From Romanomermis culicivorax (lineage: Eukaryota > Nematoda > Enoplea > Mermithida > Mermithidae): DNA of 64,000 nucleotides. The notes beneath the pieces are model-generated. The model searched no databases. It saw only the letters and a list, made by a program, of their open reading frames with translations, and was not told the DNA's origin. The translations under genes and the position numbers were made by a program. The DNA is taken from contig CAWUHX010000064.1 in the NCBI GenBank assembly GCA_963922205.1, forward strand, positions 310,001-374,000. The letters run 5' to 3'. Shown here piece after piece: positions 1-9,650 of this stretch; position 1 is the stretch's first letter; each line of letters starts with the position of its first letter.

Positions 1-937
1 AGTTTATCGGTAAAAAAAAAATCGGAAATTTTTTTTTCATCAGCGTAGTTTTACTCTTCAGTAATATTCTAGATTCAAGATAAACGATCGATTTCAGTAT
101 CCCACGGCTTTATTGCTCGGCTATTTTGTCATTGGCGCGTCAATGATTCACGGTTTTGGACTGATTGGTTCGAATTTTCAATGAATAGAATGTTTAAAAT
201 TTATGTAAGCATTACCTCTTTTTTTCATTCATTCAACAATTTTTATTGAAGCAGTCAGGCGGGGCTCATCGTTAAATGCTTCTTGAGATGAAAACAACGA
301 CAACATCAGTATATGATCCCATTACTATTCCCATGTCATGAACCGTCTATCCAACCAAACTTCTTCTTTTTGGCAAAAATCATTTTTGTCAGGAATTTTC
401 AAAATTTAGGATAATCAGTAAACCAGAGATAATCATTGTTCAGCCTCACCCTGTCTTTTAGACGAAAAACTGAAAAAAGACGATAAATATTGAAATGTAG
501 GAATTCATTGTCGTGAGAACAAAAATTTTCAAATTCTCCAAGCTTTGCAGTATTCAAGATATAGTCATGGGAGAAAACCCAGGCGAATGTGGAGGAAAAG
601 AAAAACCAGGCATCAAAAGCATACATGTAACGGAGCTCCGAGGTCTGGGGGCGTGGTTGGGCGATTTTTTTGGGTCTGATGGTCAGTAATTCCCAAATTT
701 TTGAGGGGGAGTCTCTGAAGGAGAAAAAAATTGTTTTTTTCCACGAAAAAAGTCCGAAAAATAGTTCAAAAAATAGTAATTTTTTTCATAAAAGACCGAA
801 AAAATGTAAGCATGGCGCGAAGCGCCAAGAAAATTCACCTTTTTTGCCATTTTTCGTTCAAAAATTGACATTTTTAATCAAAAAATTGACATTTTTCAGT
901 ATTTTTCCGACCAAAAGTATGGGGGTTCCTACGGCTG

Positions 938-1001
938 CCATATGGCTAGCCATTAGATTGGAAAATCCTGGGGGGCAGTCGCCCAATGGCTAGCCATATG
1001 G
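938..1001. repeat. Short inverted repeat (hairpin)
   Basis: Two perfect 17-bp arms in inverted orientation (938-954 and 985-1001) are separated by a 30-bp spacer. Each arm contains the palindromes CCATATGG and TGGCTAGCCA, so each could also fold on itself. It could be the remains of a small palindromic insertion or a structured RNA segment. No function can be assigned. Confidence 0.7.
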
Positions 1002-1112
1002 TGGACGATTTCTAGGGGGTCCCATAGCAGTTCCCCCCAATTACATCTATGAATGAAAGTGGAATTATTGGGAATATATGTCTAGAGCATGTTGAGTACT
1101 TGCTAAGACATA

Positions 1113-1350
1113 CATGCACATAGGGGGTAGGGGGATGTAAACCCCGTTACCTATGACCCTGGCCGCTCCCCCCTGGCCAAAAGAATCGTCAAAACACCCC
1201 CCTGAATTTTTTCAAGACATTTTTTCTCATGATTTTTGTGCATATTTTTTATGAAAAACAGGCTTGTAGAACTTTTTTGTTTTTTTGCTCACCCCCTACC
1301 CCCCTGGGAAAAGGTCCATGGACCCTCCCCTCTGGAAAATTCTTGCAGTG
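1113..1350. repeat. Dispersed repeat R2, copy 1
   Basis: About 240 bp that aligns along its length to 16399-16650. Shared landmarks are GCACATAGG followed by a G-rich tract, an ACACCCCYCCCTGAA block, ATGAAAA near the middle, a CACCC-rich tract and TGGAAAATTCTTGC at the end. The two ends are not obviously inverted repeats. The second copy sits inside a decayed integrase gene, which indicates that this unit moves or is moved. Confidence 0.75.
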
Positions 1351-3252
1351 CTGTCTGTGCTAAGAGCGCCTTATCCCAAGTTTGAGATAATTAGAAGCAC
1401 TTGGTAATGAAAAACCAATCATTTTTGTTGAAATTTTGATATTTTCGAGCTCTGTCATGTGTATTTTAATGTTTTTTGCCAATATCTTTCACTGTATGCT
1501 CATTTGGCAAAAAGTAGAGCAAAGAAAAAAATTGTGGGGTAAAAAACCAGGTGTAGGCAAAAAACCAACATGATAATTTCATGCTGAATCTAGTTTTTTT
1601 TAAACAAATGGGTCAAAGTCATAGTATGGCTATATTTCATCGAAACTAATCATAGGGCGCAGCTGGGGATCAAAAAATCGTTTGGTATTTTTTTCTCAAC
1701 ATGGTTTTTGATTTTGTGATGCACTTATTTTTTATACTATAGAATGATCAAACAACCAAGAGACCATAGTTTTATCTTCTAATTTATTCACAGATGAACA
1801 TTTTACACACGGCAAGAAAGTTTAAAGAATCGAAAATTAGGTGCAAAAATACAGGAAAATCCTGTTTAGAGGCCCTCCCGAGCACCTTCACCTACCATGC
1901 CACAGAATTTTATCTTTTTATCCTTTAGTTCATACATTCCTACAGTAGCTGCGAAAGTAACATCTCATCATCAGGCACCGTTTTGGCACATCTGCATACA
2001 CTGCTCTGTCAAATGTATTCTTGAATCTGGATAAATATATAATCAATAAAATTTTAGGAACACAGGATGCGTCTTTGCCCAATAAATTATAAGAAAAAAT
2101 GTGCCTCGAAGTCCCGTTAAATTTTCATTGATCTAGGCTTGATGGTTTCTGAACGAAGTGCTTCAAATGGAAAATCGAAAACGTCGAAAATTTCTATCAA
2201 ATTTCAGAGGTTGTGTTATTGTCTGAAACCCATTCAGAGATTATACTATCATCTGCTCTATTTTCGTCTGGCTAACTTCACATGGTGTGAAGCAGGGTGA
2301 GTTCAACTGTAGTGCACTTTTACGCAGCTTATAACATAGGCAGAAGTCAGACAGCCGACATTTATTTTGTAACATTTAACTCGCAGCTTCGATTTTTTCC
2401 TGTCAAATTATGGACAACAAAAATTTTTGTTGCATCTCTTCTGAGCCACCCTGTTGCACAACCATTGTAAATTGATTTATGAAATTTTACTAGTGATCCG
2501 ACTCACATATTTTTTTTATTCGAATAATTTGAACGTTTTCGAAGTTTTCTGCATCCCCTTAATGGCATAATTAGTCGCATTGAACAGCGTTTTTGTATCA
2601 ACTTTCAGAATGTGCAGATACCTTACTCTAAAACACTGCATTAATTTGATTGAAATCTTGACAGACTATGTCAGACACTAGTGGCTTCAGAAATCTAGAA
2701 AAAATTCGGCGTCCAATTGGAAGGTTTCCAAGAAAGGCCCTAAAATGCCTGTTTCGGTTTATTGTGACTTGCACTTTAACAGTCTAAATTAAGGGATAAG
2801 AAAATATTTTTCATATCTCCTATAGAAAATATTTTCCATACCTGCCTATAGTCTTCTGCATGAAGTAAACATTTGACTTCAGGGTCACGTCTTTTCCGAC
2901 CTGTGACGTTACGATACACGTGTACGGACCACAAAATGTGAAAATTCTAAACTTTGAAGTACTGCACCTATGCGAGTCCGATTTTTTTGCTCAATGAATG
3001 CTGCTACGATACTCAGCTTGTAAAAGTACACTAAATATCTCTTTTAGACATTATCAGTTTTCAAATTTTCATGGGGCAGCAGGGCCGAAATCTCTTAGTG
3101 TCTTGAACATAATTTATTAGTTTCCCACACAGCAGCCACGTTTTGAACCCTTTTTCATATCTTTAAGTTCGAAACATCGAATTTTTTTGTTAACTCCTTT
3201 CGTGATGTCAGGATAATTAGTTTCATTTGTTGCCGTGGGTTTTCAATTACAG

Positions 3253-3567
3253 GAAGATCCACATGTGTTATCGAAACAGCTGCAGTCAATGTTATTGGCA
3301 TTGTTACAGTCGAACGCTGATCCTAATTTTGTATGTAACGACGCCGATTTTGCCAAGTATTTAGTCGAAAAAGTGAAGCCTGTGTTCAATGAAAATTTAC
3401 GGGCGAACGGCTTACGATTTGTAACGAAGAGTGAATCGATCATGTTGATGAAACTCCTTAAGAACTGCTTACGCGCTTCCGAAAGTCCATTGTTTACCAA
3501 TGAAGAGTTGAGAGATATAATCGACAATCTGGATCAGGAGAGATATAATCGTGATCGTGAATGGTGA
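3253..3567 (+). CDS. Terminal exon of an unrecognised host gene
   Basis: The open frame is entered from a splice acceptor (TTTTCAATTACAG ending at 3252) and gives 104 codons before a TGA. The predicted C-terminus is mixed helical and charged, rich in Leu, Asn and Asp. It ends with an acidic-then-basic tail (DNLDQERYNRDREW). Composition and codon use look like an ordinary cellular protein, unlike the surrounding repeats. An in-frame ATG lies 18 bp upstream, inside the polypyrimidine/acceptor region, so a single-exon gene is less likely than a last exon. No AATAAA is evident in the next 100 bp. I do not recognise the family. Upstream exons were not found in the window and may lie beyond its left edge. 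Confidence 0.6.
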   Translation, partial: EDPHVLSKQLQSMLLALLQSNADPNFVCNDADFAKYLVEKVKPVFNENLRANGLRFVTKSESIMLMKLLKNCLRASESPLFTNEELRDIIDNLDQERYNRDREW

Positions 3568-4059
3568 AATCCTGTCGGTTTTGTTCTGGAAAGTGTAACT
3601 CTGACTGTTTTTCATAGGAAAATTATACAGGTGAAGTAAACGAATAATCCTAGGAAAAGACTCAAGCTCCGGGTCTCCACTTTTTTCCTAACTGTATGAT
3701 TTTCACACAACCGAACACGAAACACTTATTTTGTAAATTCCAAGTCAAACGTGAATTTATCAGGATGAATGTGCTACAAAACGAGATCAAAAAAGAAATG
3801 TGATAAGAAAAACAAACAAAATTCTTACGTAACAAATATGAGGTGCTTCTTGTGGAATTTTCCGTGAAATGTGGAAAAAACATTTCTAATGAGAAAAAGC
3901 GATGATCTAAACTGCAAAACATTATTATTGATGCGGGGGCGTACTGTTGGAAGAAACATAATTTTAGCTGGCTCAAAATTTAAAAAAGAAAGGGGAAATA
4001 CAAACATCAGAAAAAGAGAAATTGATCAAAATATTTTTGGCAAGCTGTCCATTTGAACG
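3568..4059. other. Non-coding stretch
   Basis: Presumed 3' UTR and intergenic DNA. Short overlapping ORFs on both strands here have no family resemblance. Nothing else is seen. Confidence 0.5.
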
Positions 4060-4300
4060 CCTTTCTTAATGAACATGTTTTACAAAATTCGATCTTCCAT
4101 CGACCTTGTATCTGGATTACGTGATCTGGAACACCTGCAGCTGATGCCGCTGTAGCACCTGATCGCAAATTGAGAATGCCAATTTTGCTTGTATCAATAT
4201 GCAGCCTTTCCAAAGTATCCAGGGCCTGTTCCCTGAATCTACGGTCACGTAATGGGTAAACGCGTTGCCATCGTAACCATTGCCAAACACTGTTCGAAAA
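4060..4300 (-). pseudogene. Decayed tyrosine-recombinase C-terminus
   Basis: On the minus strand the translation contains LRSGATAASAAGVPDH, then a GRWK. This matches the C-terminal catalytic block of tyrosine recombinases carried by DIRS-, Ngaro- or Crypton-type elements: HxLRxG, then Ala-rich AGVP, then GRWKS. The block has the conserved Arg (LRSG) and the Trp of GRWK. The upstream His of HxxR is replaced by Leu and there is no convincing nucleophilic Tyr after GRWK. The preceding segment (WLRWQ...FREQALDTLERLHIDTSKIG) fits the helix before this motif. Only the last part of the domain is present and no terminal repeats or partner genes are seen, so it is a dead fragment. Which element class it came from is uncertain. 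Confidence 0.6.
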
Positions 4301-4304
4301 ATAA

Positions 4305-4375
4305 TGCTCGACCAGGATTCGAACTGGGGTCTCTGTGACTACAGTGCAGTGTTCTTCCGATTGAACTACCGAGCC
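4305..4375 (-). pseudogene. tRNA-like sequence (tRNA pseudogene or SINE head)
   Basis: The reverse complement has a tRNA-like order: acceptor strand GGCTCGG then TA, D-arm GTTC/GAAC with an AATCGG loop (A-box-like), a 7-nt loop CTGTAGT reading GTA at the anticodon position, and AGTTCGAATCC (B-box-like) in the T-arm. The 3' acceptor strand TCGAGC pairs with GCTCGG (one wobble). The anticodon stem pairs at only three of five positions and the T-stem is slipped, so a functional tRNA is unlikely. A SINE head or an old tRNA pseudogene fits better. It directly abuts the recombinase fragment on the same strand. Confidence 0.5.
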
Positions 4376-5054
4376 AGTGCTGCGATTGTTATGAAGGGGT
4401 GATGTACAGCCGTGCGACACGTGACTTTACCATACAAAAGTGGCTGTGATGATTTCAACTGCTCATGATTGTGACTTGGCTCGAAATAGTAGTTCTTCGT
4501 AATTTGGCATTATCTTTGTTTTGGGGAGCATTAGTGAATTTGGTGAGAGAGAGAGGATGAGATGAGAGGAGGGGCGGGTGAAGGTCCAGTTCAGTTTTTG
4601 TGGAATAAAGCTCTGGTAAGAAGTAGTAAATCATGAACAATAATCAGTAACTAAAAGTACACTTTCTGTCAGTCACACAGACCGAAAAGGTAAACAACTT
4701 CTTTATTTAGCACCAAAAAGCCAAGACTGAAATACACAGGTCTTTATGGCCGAAGCACAACAACATGATTTATGCAAAACATATAATAATAACGAAATTA
4801 GGAATGTAGGTATTTATTTTATAGCAGATGTTTTATTGAGTGAGTTTACTATAATTCAAGAAATAATGGATAATACCGGTTTAGCTAGAAGTGTGGTATA
4901 CTAAGCCCCCTGGGGAAAACAAAATGTAACTAAGGCAGAGAAAAGAAAAAGGAGGAATAAGGATGAGAAAGAGGAGGAAAGGAAGGAGAATGTTGGGAGA
5001 TCGGGTTCAGAAGTTAAACATCTCAGGGATAGATAAAAAGGGACTTCAGGGGAA
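4376..5054. other. Non-coding stretch with purine-rich tract
   Basis: No gene recognised. About 4930-5005 is almost entirely A and G on the plus strand (AGAGAAAAGAAAAAGGAGG-type), a simple polypurine tract. The ORF that overlaps it is compositional and is not claimed as a gene. Confidence 0.5.
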
Positions 5055-5187
5055 TTGTCATATGCATGTTCTGAAGAAACCTACAGAATGTAGGAAGCAT
5101 GCAGAATGCTGTAAATTGGGACACTCGGAGTGTCTAATGAATTTCAGGCAAGGATAATCGAAAGTATTTGATCGCAGGAGAGCATAT
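5055..5187 (+). repeat. Dispersed repeat R1, copy a
   Basis: Aligns to 20430-20584 in the same orientation and to the reverse complement of 49267-49421. Shared landmarks in order are TTCTGAAGA, GCATGCAGAATGCT, GGGACACTCGGAGTGT, TGAATTTCAGGCAA, GATAATCG and GCAGGAGA. This copy lacks the 3' part ending in GTCAATTTATCC. Non-coding; no terminal inverted repeats noticed. Confidence 0.75.
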
Positions 5188-5847
5188 GGCTCATATCAGC
5201 AATGTTTTATTCTTTCGGGATGGTGGTGCAACCTTTCTCTCTTTCTAGCCACAAAACTATACAAACAAAATATCAAAAATAAGATCCCAAATTTCAAAAG
5301 GCACAAAATGATGAGCAGAAATACACTAGTATTTCTGAATCAAGACATTTTAGAGTTTTAGAGATCACAAATAACAAAAGATTCTAATGGAAAAAAGTGA
5401 ACTAATAGTAGTACATGTAGCTGCAATAGTACTTTCATGTTTTTCGATCAATTTTGTTTTGGTGGAAAGCCTGGGGCCTTCAGCAAGACCTTCACTAGCA
5501 TTTTCCTTGATTTTGCTGTGCCTGGCATAGGGATCTGTGGTGCTTGAATAGTCATCGATGCTTGTGGAGCAAGAGCTCTTTGAGCAGCACCTAGCAAAGT
5601 TCTTATTCCAGTTGTTTTGGGCTCGTATCAGACCGGTCCTAGCAATTATTGATGCCGGTTTCATTTGGAATTTGGATGGTATAGCCAGTTGAGTTGGCCT
5701 AATCAAACTTTTCTTCTTTTTCAATTCGGCTTGTTTATCTATTTCCATTTGATATTCTCGATGGATTTCCCATATTTTTTTTTGTCAGTTGCAGGATAGT
5801 TGGGTGCTTTCTCATTGGTCATGCATCGCATGATGTATATTTGCAAT
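5188..5847. other. Unassigned DNA with a minus-strand protein-like tract
   Basis: A 127-codon open frame runs on the minus strand over 5365-5748. Its start is Lys/Glu-rich and open in-frame upstream (EIHREYQMEIDKQAELKKKK). It reads more like decayed coding sequence than random DNA, but I recognise no family. Similar charged minus-strand translation occurs on the far side of element A (about 12.35-12.8 kb). Element A may therefore have inserted into an older minus-strand sequence; this is inference only. Confidence 0.3.
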
Positions 5848-6082
5848 TTTTATTTGCAAGCTGTTTTTATTTGCAAGCGAGAATTTTCTTTCTTCGGAAG
5901 CAGTCAAGCTGTGTTGTAAATCGCCACATTATTCCCGTTGTTGTCGTCGAGGACCCAAAGCAGCTGTCAATTGTTATTCATATCGCCCTATTCATATTGC
6001 CCCTATCGTATCCCGCGCCGCCTATTGTAACCACGGCCCGTATTTGGATAAAGTAAAGTACTTCTCAAATTTGGTCATTACA
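5848..6082 (+). repeat. Element A 5' LTR remnant
   Basis: Matches the last 235 bp of the 905-bp 3' LTR at 12115-12349. Shared landmarks are TTTGCAAGCGAGAATTTTC, TTCGGAAGCAGT, GACCCAAAGCAGC, ATTGTAACCAC and TTGGATAAAGTAAAGTACTT, ending in TTACA. The rest of the LTR is absent, so upstream promoter sequence is lost. Confidence 0.85.
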
Positions 6083-6087
6083 TATTT

Positions 6088-6105
6088 TGGTGACCATACC
6101 ATATT
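6088..6105 (+). promoter_or_regulatory. Putative primer-binding site of element A
   Basis: TGGTGACCATACC starts five bases after the LTR end. It begins with TGG, as expected for pairing with the CCA 3' end of a tRNA primer. The short offset from the LTR is seen in many Ty3/gypsy elements. The tRNA species was not identified. Confidence 0.5.
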
Positions 6106-6212
6106 GTTAACCACTGGAACTCCCTGCCCCAATTAGGTGCATCCTTTATCCGGGCATCCCCAAGCATTCGATAATACAGTAGTAATCATTTCCTACAGTA
6201 AGACAGATATTC

Positions 6213-8060
6213 GTGGAAAGCAAACTGGAAATCCCCTCCAACGAAACATTAAGCGATACATTTGTACAAATACAGCATGAAGCAAAAATTGAAGCATTTA
6301 AGCAGAAATCCCAGGGTAAACCAAGAATGACCCACAAAACACAAGATCATTTAGGAGAAATTGTTAGAGAACAGATAAATGATTCATTCACTGAATATTT
6401 TCGTACTCTGTGCACACAATTGAACCAGAATACAGTAAACTCTACCCTAATTGGCGACCTAAGAACAGCAAACATTTGTAATAACATAGCAAATAATTTT
6501 TACCCGAAACCTACAGTATTCACGGGCGGCGTGACCCAACATTTTGGTGAATGGAATAAATGATTAGAACAATTCATGGCACTCCAAGGCATGAAAGATA
6601 CAGACGTACAGTAAAAGTTGGCATGTTTACAGATTCATTTAGGAGGAGCCGCATTAGCAAAATTCAAAAGTCTAGCCAATTCCGAAAACCTCCCCACCAC
6701 ATATGAGCAGTATAAAATGGCATTGCAGGCCTTTTTCCCAAACAATCGAGATAATGTGCTACATCAATAATTTTTACACGAGAGAAAACAAAAACAATCA
6801 GAAACAGTAACTGAATTCTTGTTTGATCTAGAACACCTCACAACCCTCGCCTACCCTAACTTTAACACAAAAGCATGAGAAATGATCATCAAACCCCTTT
6901 TTGTAGGAGGCATGCAAAACGAAATCAGGGAAGCAATTAAGTATAGACGATTTGCGACCCTAAAAGAAATGTCAGACGAAGCAGCTTACATTGAACAGCA
7001 AATCCTTAGAAATGAGCTAAAGTCCAACACCCTTCCATTTATACCCCCAAAACCCGAACCCATCTTTTCCCTAACCAAAAATACAGACCAACAGGACCTC
7101 TTGCATCAATTAGAACAACAAGTAAAAGATTTACAGTTGCAGATCAAACAAAAATCCCAACCCCCACAACAGAATAACTACAACAGTTTCAGTAACAACA
7201 CTTTCAGCAGGAATAATGCTTACAGGAACAATACTACTCCTAGGCAACCCACATGCTTTCAGTATGGACAACTTGGACACGTAGCTCCCAATTGTAAATC
7301 AGTAGGCACCCGAAAATCATGTGAAATTTAATTTCGTAATAATCACAGTACGCGAGATTGTGAAAGCCAATGCAATCACTGCTCCCAAACAGGACATAGA
7401 TCTGATAACTGCCTTTCAAAACCCTACTCAAATTTTCAATATTTTCTATGCAAGCAGAGAGGTCACACAAGTAGGTACTGTCCAAATCAACAAAGTCGTA
7501 ATATTCAAAATTGCATTGAGTACAGGCAACCCCAACCCCTAATGGACATTGATGACCCTGCATTCTACTCAACCTTACCCGCCATAACTAACGGCCCTCA
7601 GACTACTTTAGGAACTATAATGCCAACCACCCATCGCCACAGTAAGGAGGAATACCTCCTCAACCTGGACATACCTGATTGGTGCGTCATGTCACCACCC
7701 CCCACACTTGAAGCCAACAAGGTTGTAAAATCACCACCCACTATCCCGGCCGACTACCAAATCCCGCGGAAACAGACCACCAATTCACCCACCACCCCAG
7801 AAACACCCTCCGAAACCGGCTGCAACCTTTTGTCCCTCTTACACGGCCTCACCCCTGAACATTACAGATTCCGCCCCCACCAAACACTATTGCCGACCCC
7901 CAAGAGTAAGCAAACCCAAACCCCATCCCATGACTCAACTTCTAAAGTTTTACAGACTGTTCAGATTACAAACCCGCCACCGCCTCAGCTCAAAACCACA
8001 AAACACCAACAACGAGCACGCCAAACCAGCCAGAGCGAAAAAACACAATGCCCTGTCACC
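6213..8060 (+). pseudogene. gag: Element A gag (nonsense-mutated)
   Basis: One reading frame covers the whole region. It is interrupted by stop codons at 6561, 6612, 6768, 6876 and 7329, with no frameshift. The middle part (VTEFLFDLEHLTTLAYP...IIKPLFVGGM) aligns with the capsid-like segment of the Gag of copies II and III. Three zinc-knuckle motifs follow: CFQYGQLGHVAPNC near 7250, with Tyr in place of the second Cys, then CNHCSQTGHRSDNC and CKQRGHTSRYC. After the last knuckle comes a Pro/Thr-rich tail that is open straight into the env signal peptide, so gag and env share one frame here without an intervening stop. The start at 6213 is the first ATG in frame, 130 bp after the LTR. Confidence 0.8.
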
Positions 8061-9650
8061 TCTAATAAAGCATTGTATTGGCCGTTGTATTGTATTTTTA
8101 TATGCATAATAATCCCCACATCGTGTAGTGCCCAATTCCAGATCTGTGGAACTTCATTGAGCAGTCACTCGGTCAGCATACCAAACCTTGTATCATGTAT
8201 GCCCCCTTCCACAGTAGACAAACCAGTACAGACAGTCGGAAAAATCTATATCCCCTCCACTAAACCTCACATAACAGATGCATACAAATGCAGTGTTTGC
8301 AAACAGAAAATTTGTACTAATACTGGATTTTTTGGCTCAAAAGGTATTGTTTTCGACCAAACTGAAATGCAAAATCTAACCCCACACATTTGTAAGGCAA
8401 TCCTTATAGACAAAGAACACAACAGTCAAAAATTATATGAAACTCAACCAGGATTTTCATCAACAAACAACTCCCTAAGCGTAGAATACACATGGTGTTG
8501 TACAGACCACTGTACGTCGGTCACTAACGTCATCACATAAATAGGACAAATAGCATCTTGGAATGGAAAATCTATGACAGGTACATTAGGTGACCTGGGG
8601 TCATGCAAACCAACATCAGGCCATTGTGTAACGGCCGAGGGGTCCATTATCTGGAATGAAATGGTATTCGAAAACTTATTCCCTTTTGAATACAAAAATA
8701 CACATCCCATAAAACTGATGCAAACCCACATGATAATAGAAGAGCTACAAGGTGCATTCTCCGTCAAAAATACACGCTTTTCGAACCCCAACTGCCCAGA
8801 AATCCAAGACAGTATCCTAACCGAACAGGGCATTGTTGTGCAGTTAGATGAAAGCACCCCACATTCTAATGCCTTTTTAACCCCAAAAACCAACGAAACT
8901 CATACTACACTTTACGATTTTGATGATTTTGAACCCATTAATGCAAAACTAAACTATCTAGCAGATAAAATCCAGGAATTCGAGATCCAAAATTTCAAAA
9001 ACGTCTGGAGTGAATTATGCAGACAGGCACAGCATCACCTTGATCTAGTATGGCAAATTTTGTGCCTTGATGCAACTCTTGGTGCATGTGCATTCCTACA
9101 ACGAACGGACATAATAGCAGGATTCACAGGAGATGCCCTCACAGTCTGGCCCCGTAAGCAGGTAAATGCATGCAAAGTCTTTTACAACCATAAAATCAAT
9201 GACGCATGCTACAAACTTTTACCTATTCTCTTTGGAATGGACCTCATGTTTTCGAACCCAGGAGGAAACCATTTGACCCCTTTCTCACAAACCCTAGATT
9301 GCCATCACATGCATGTGGCCCTTTACAAACGGAATAATACATGAGTCAGCAAAACAGGATCCCCACATGTCACTGATCTACCTTTAGAAATTGTATGGAA
9401 CCATAACTTCTCCCTTTTTCGTTTCAACACACCCTCAATTTTTCATGATCAATCCGCAAAAGTTTCGACAAATTTACTCTCCTTAAAGCAATACATTTAC
9501 AAAACCCACACCCTTGAAAATGTTGTTAAAAAAATCAACAATCACACTGCCCAAATGTCTCTTAACTCAGATACAGTTTACAATATGATCTCAGGCAGTG
9601 GCCAAGCACTCAGAAATTCCCTCTCTGGTGCCGGTCAAGGCATACCCTGC
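8061..9650 (+). pseudogene. env: Element A env-like glycoprotein (broken)
   Basis: It opens with a hydrophobic signal-like segment ([20 protein letters not shown]) followed by the conserved start of the ectodomain (QFQICG, then VSCMPP). Paired-cysteine motifs (CSVCKQKICTNTGFFG; WCCTDHCTSVTN) and G-x-C-x-T-x-x-G-x-I-x-W match copies I and III position for position. In-frame stops occur at 8538 (TAA) and 9342 (TGA, where copy III has Trp); there are no frameshifts. The frame runs on through the membrane-proximal helix region (QYIYKTHTLENVV) and is cut off at about 9650, before any membrane anchor, by the deletion that joins it to RNase H. The viral class of the glycoprotein is not assigned. Confidence 0.75.

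Larger units (their letters stand above)
1..3252. other. Non-coding DNA upstream of a terminal exon
   Basis: I find no convincing coding segment here. The sequence is AT-rich with many homopolymer A/T runs. Short ORFs near 400-990 are low-complexity (F/K-rich) and look like chance. Because a splice acceptor and coding exon begin at 3253, part of this stretch is probably an intron of that host gene. It holds two recognisable items, listed separately: a 64-bp hairpin near 0.94-1.0 kb and one copy of a dispersed repeat near 1.1-1.35 kb. Nothing else repeated elsewhere in the window was seen. Confidence 0.6.

Noticed and set aside
670..993. 107-codon plus-strand ORF and its minus-strand counterpart
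   Set aside because: Lys/Phe-dominated translation of A/T homopolymers, no motif, overlaps a hairpin; chance ORF.
4963..5157. 64-codon Lys/Arg-rich ORF
   Set aside because: Begins in a simple polypurine tract and ends in the non-coding R1 repeat.
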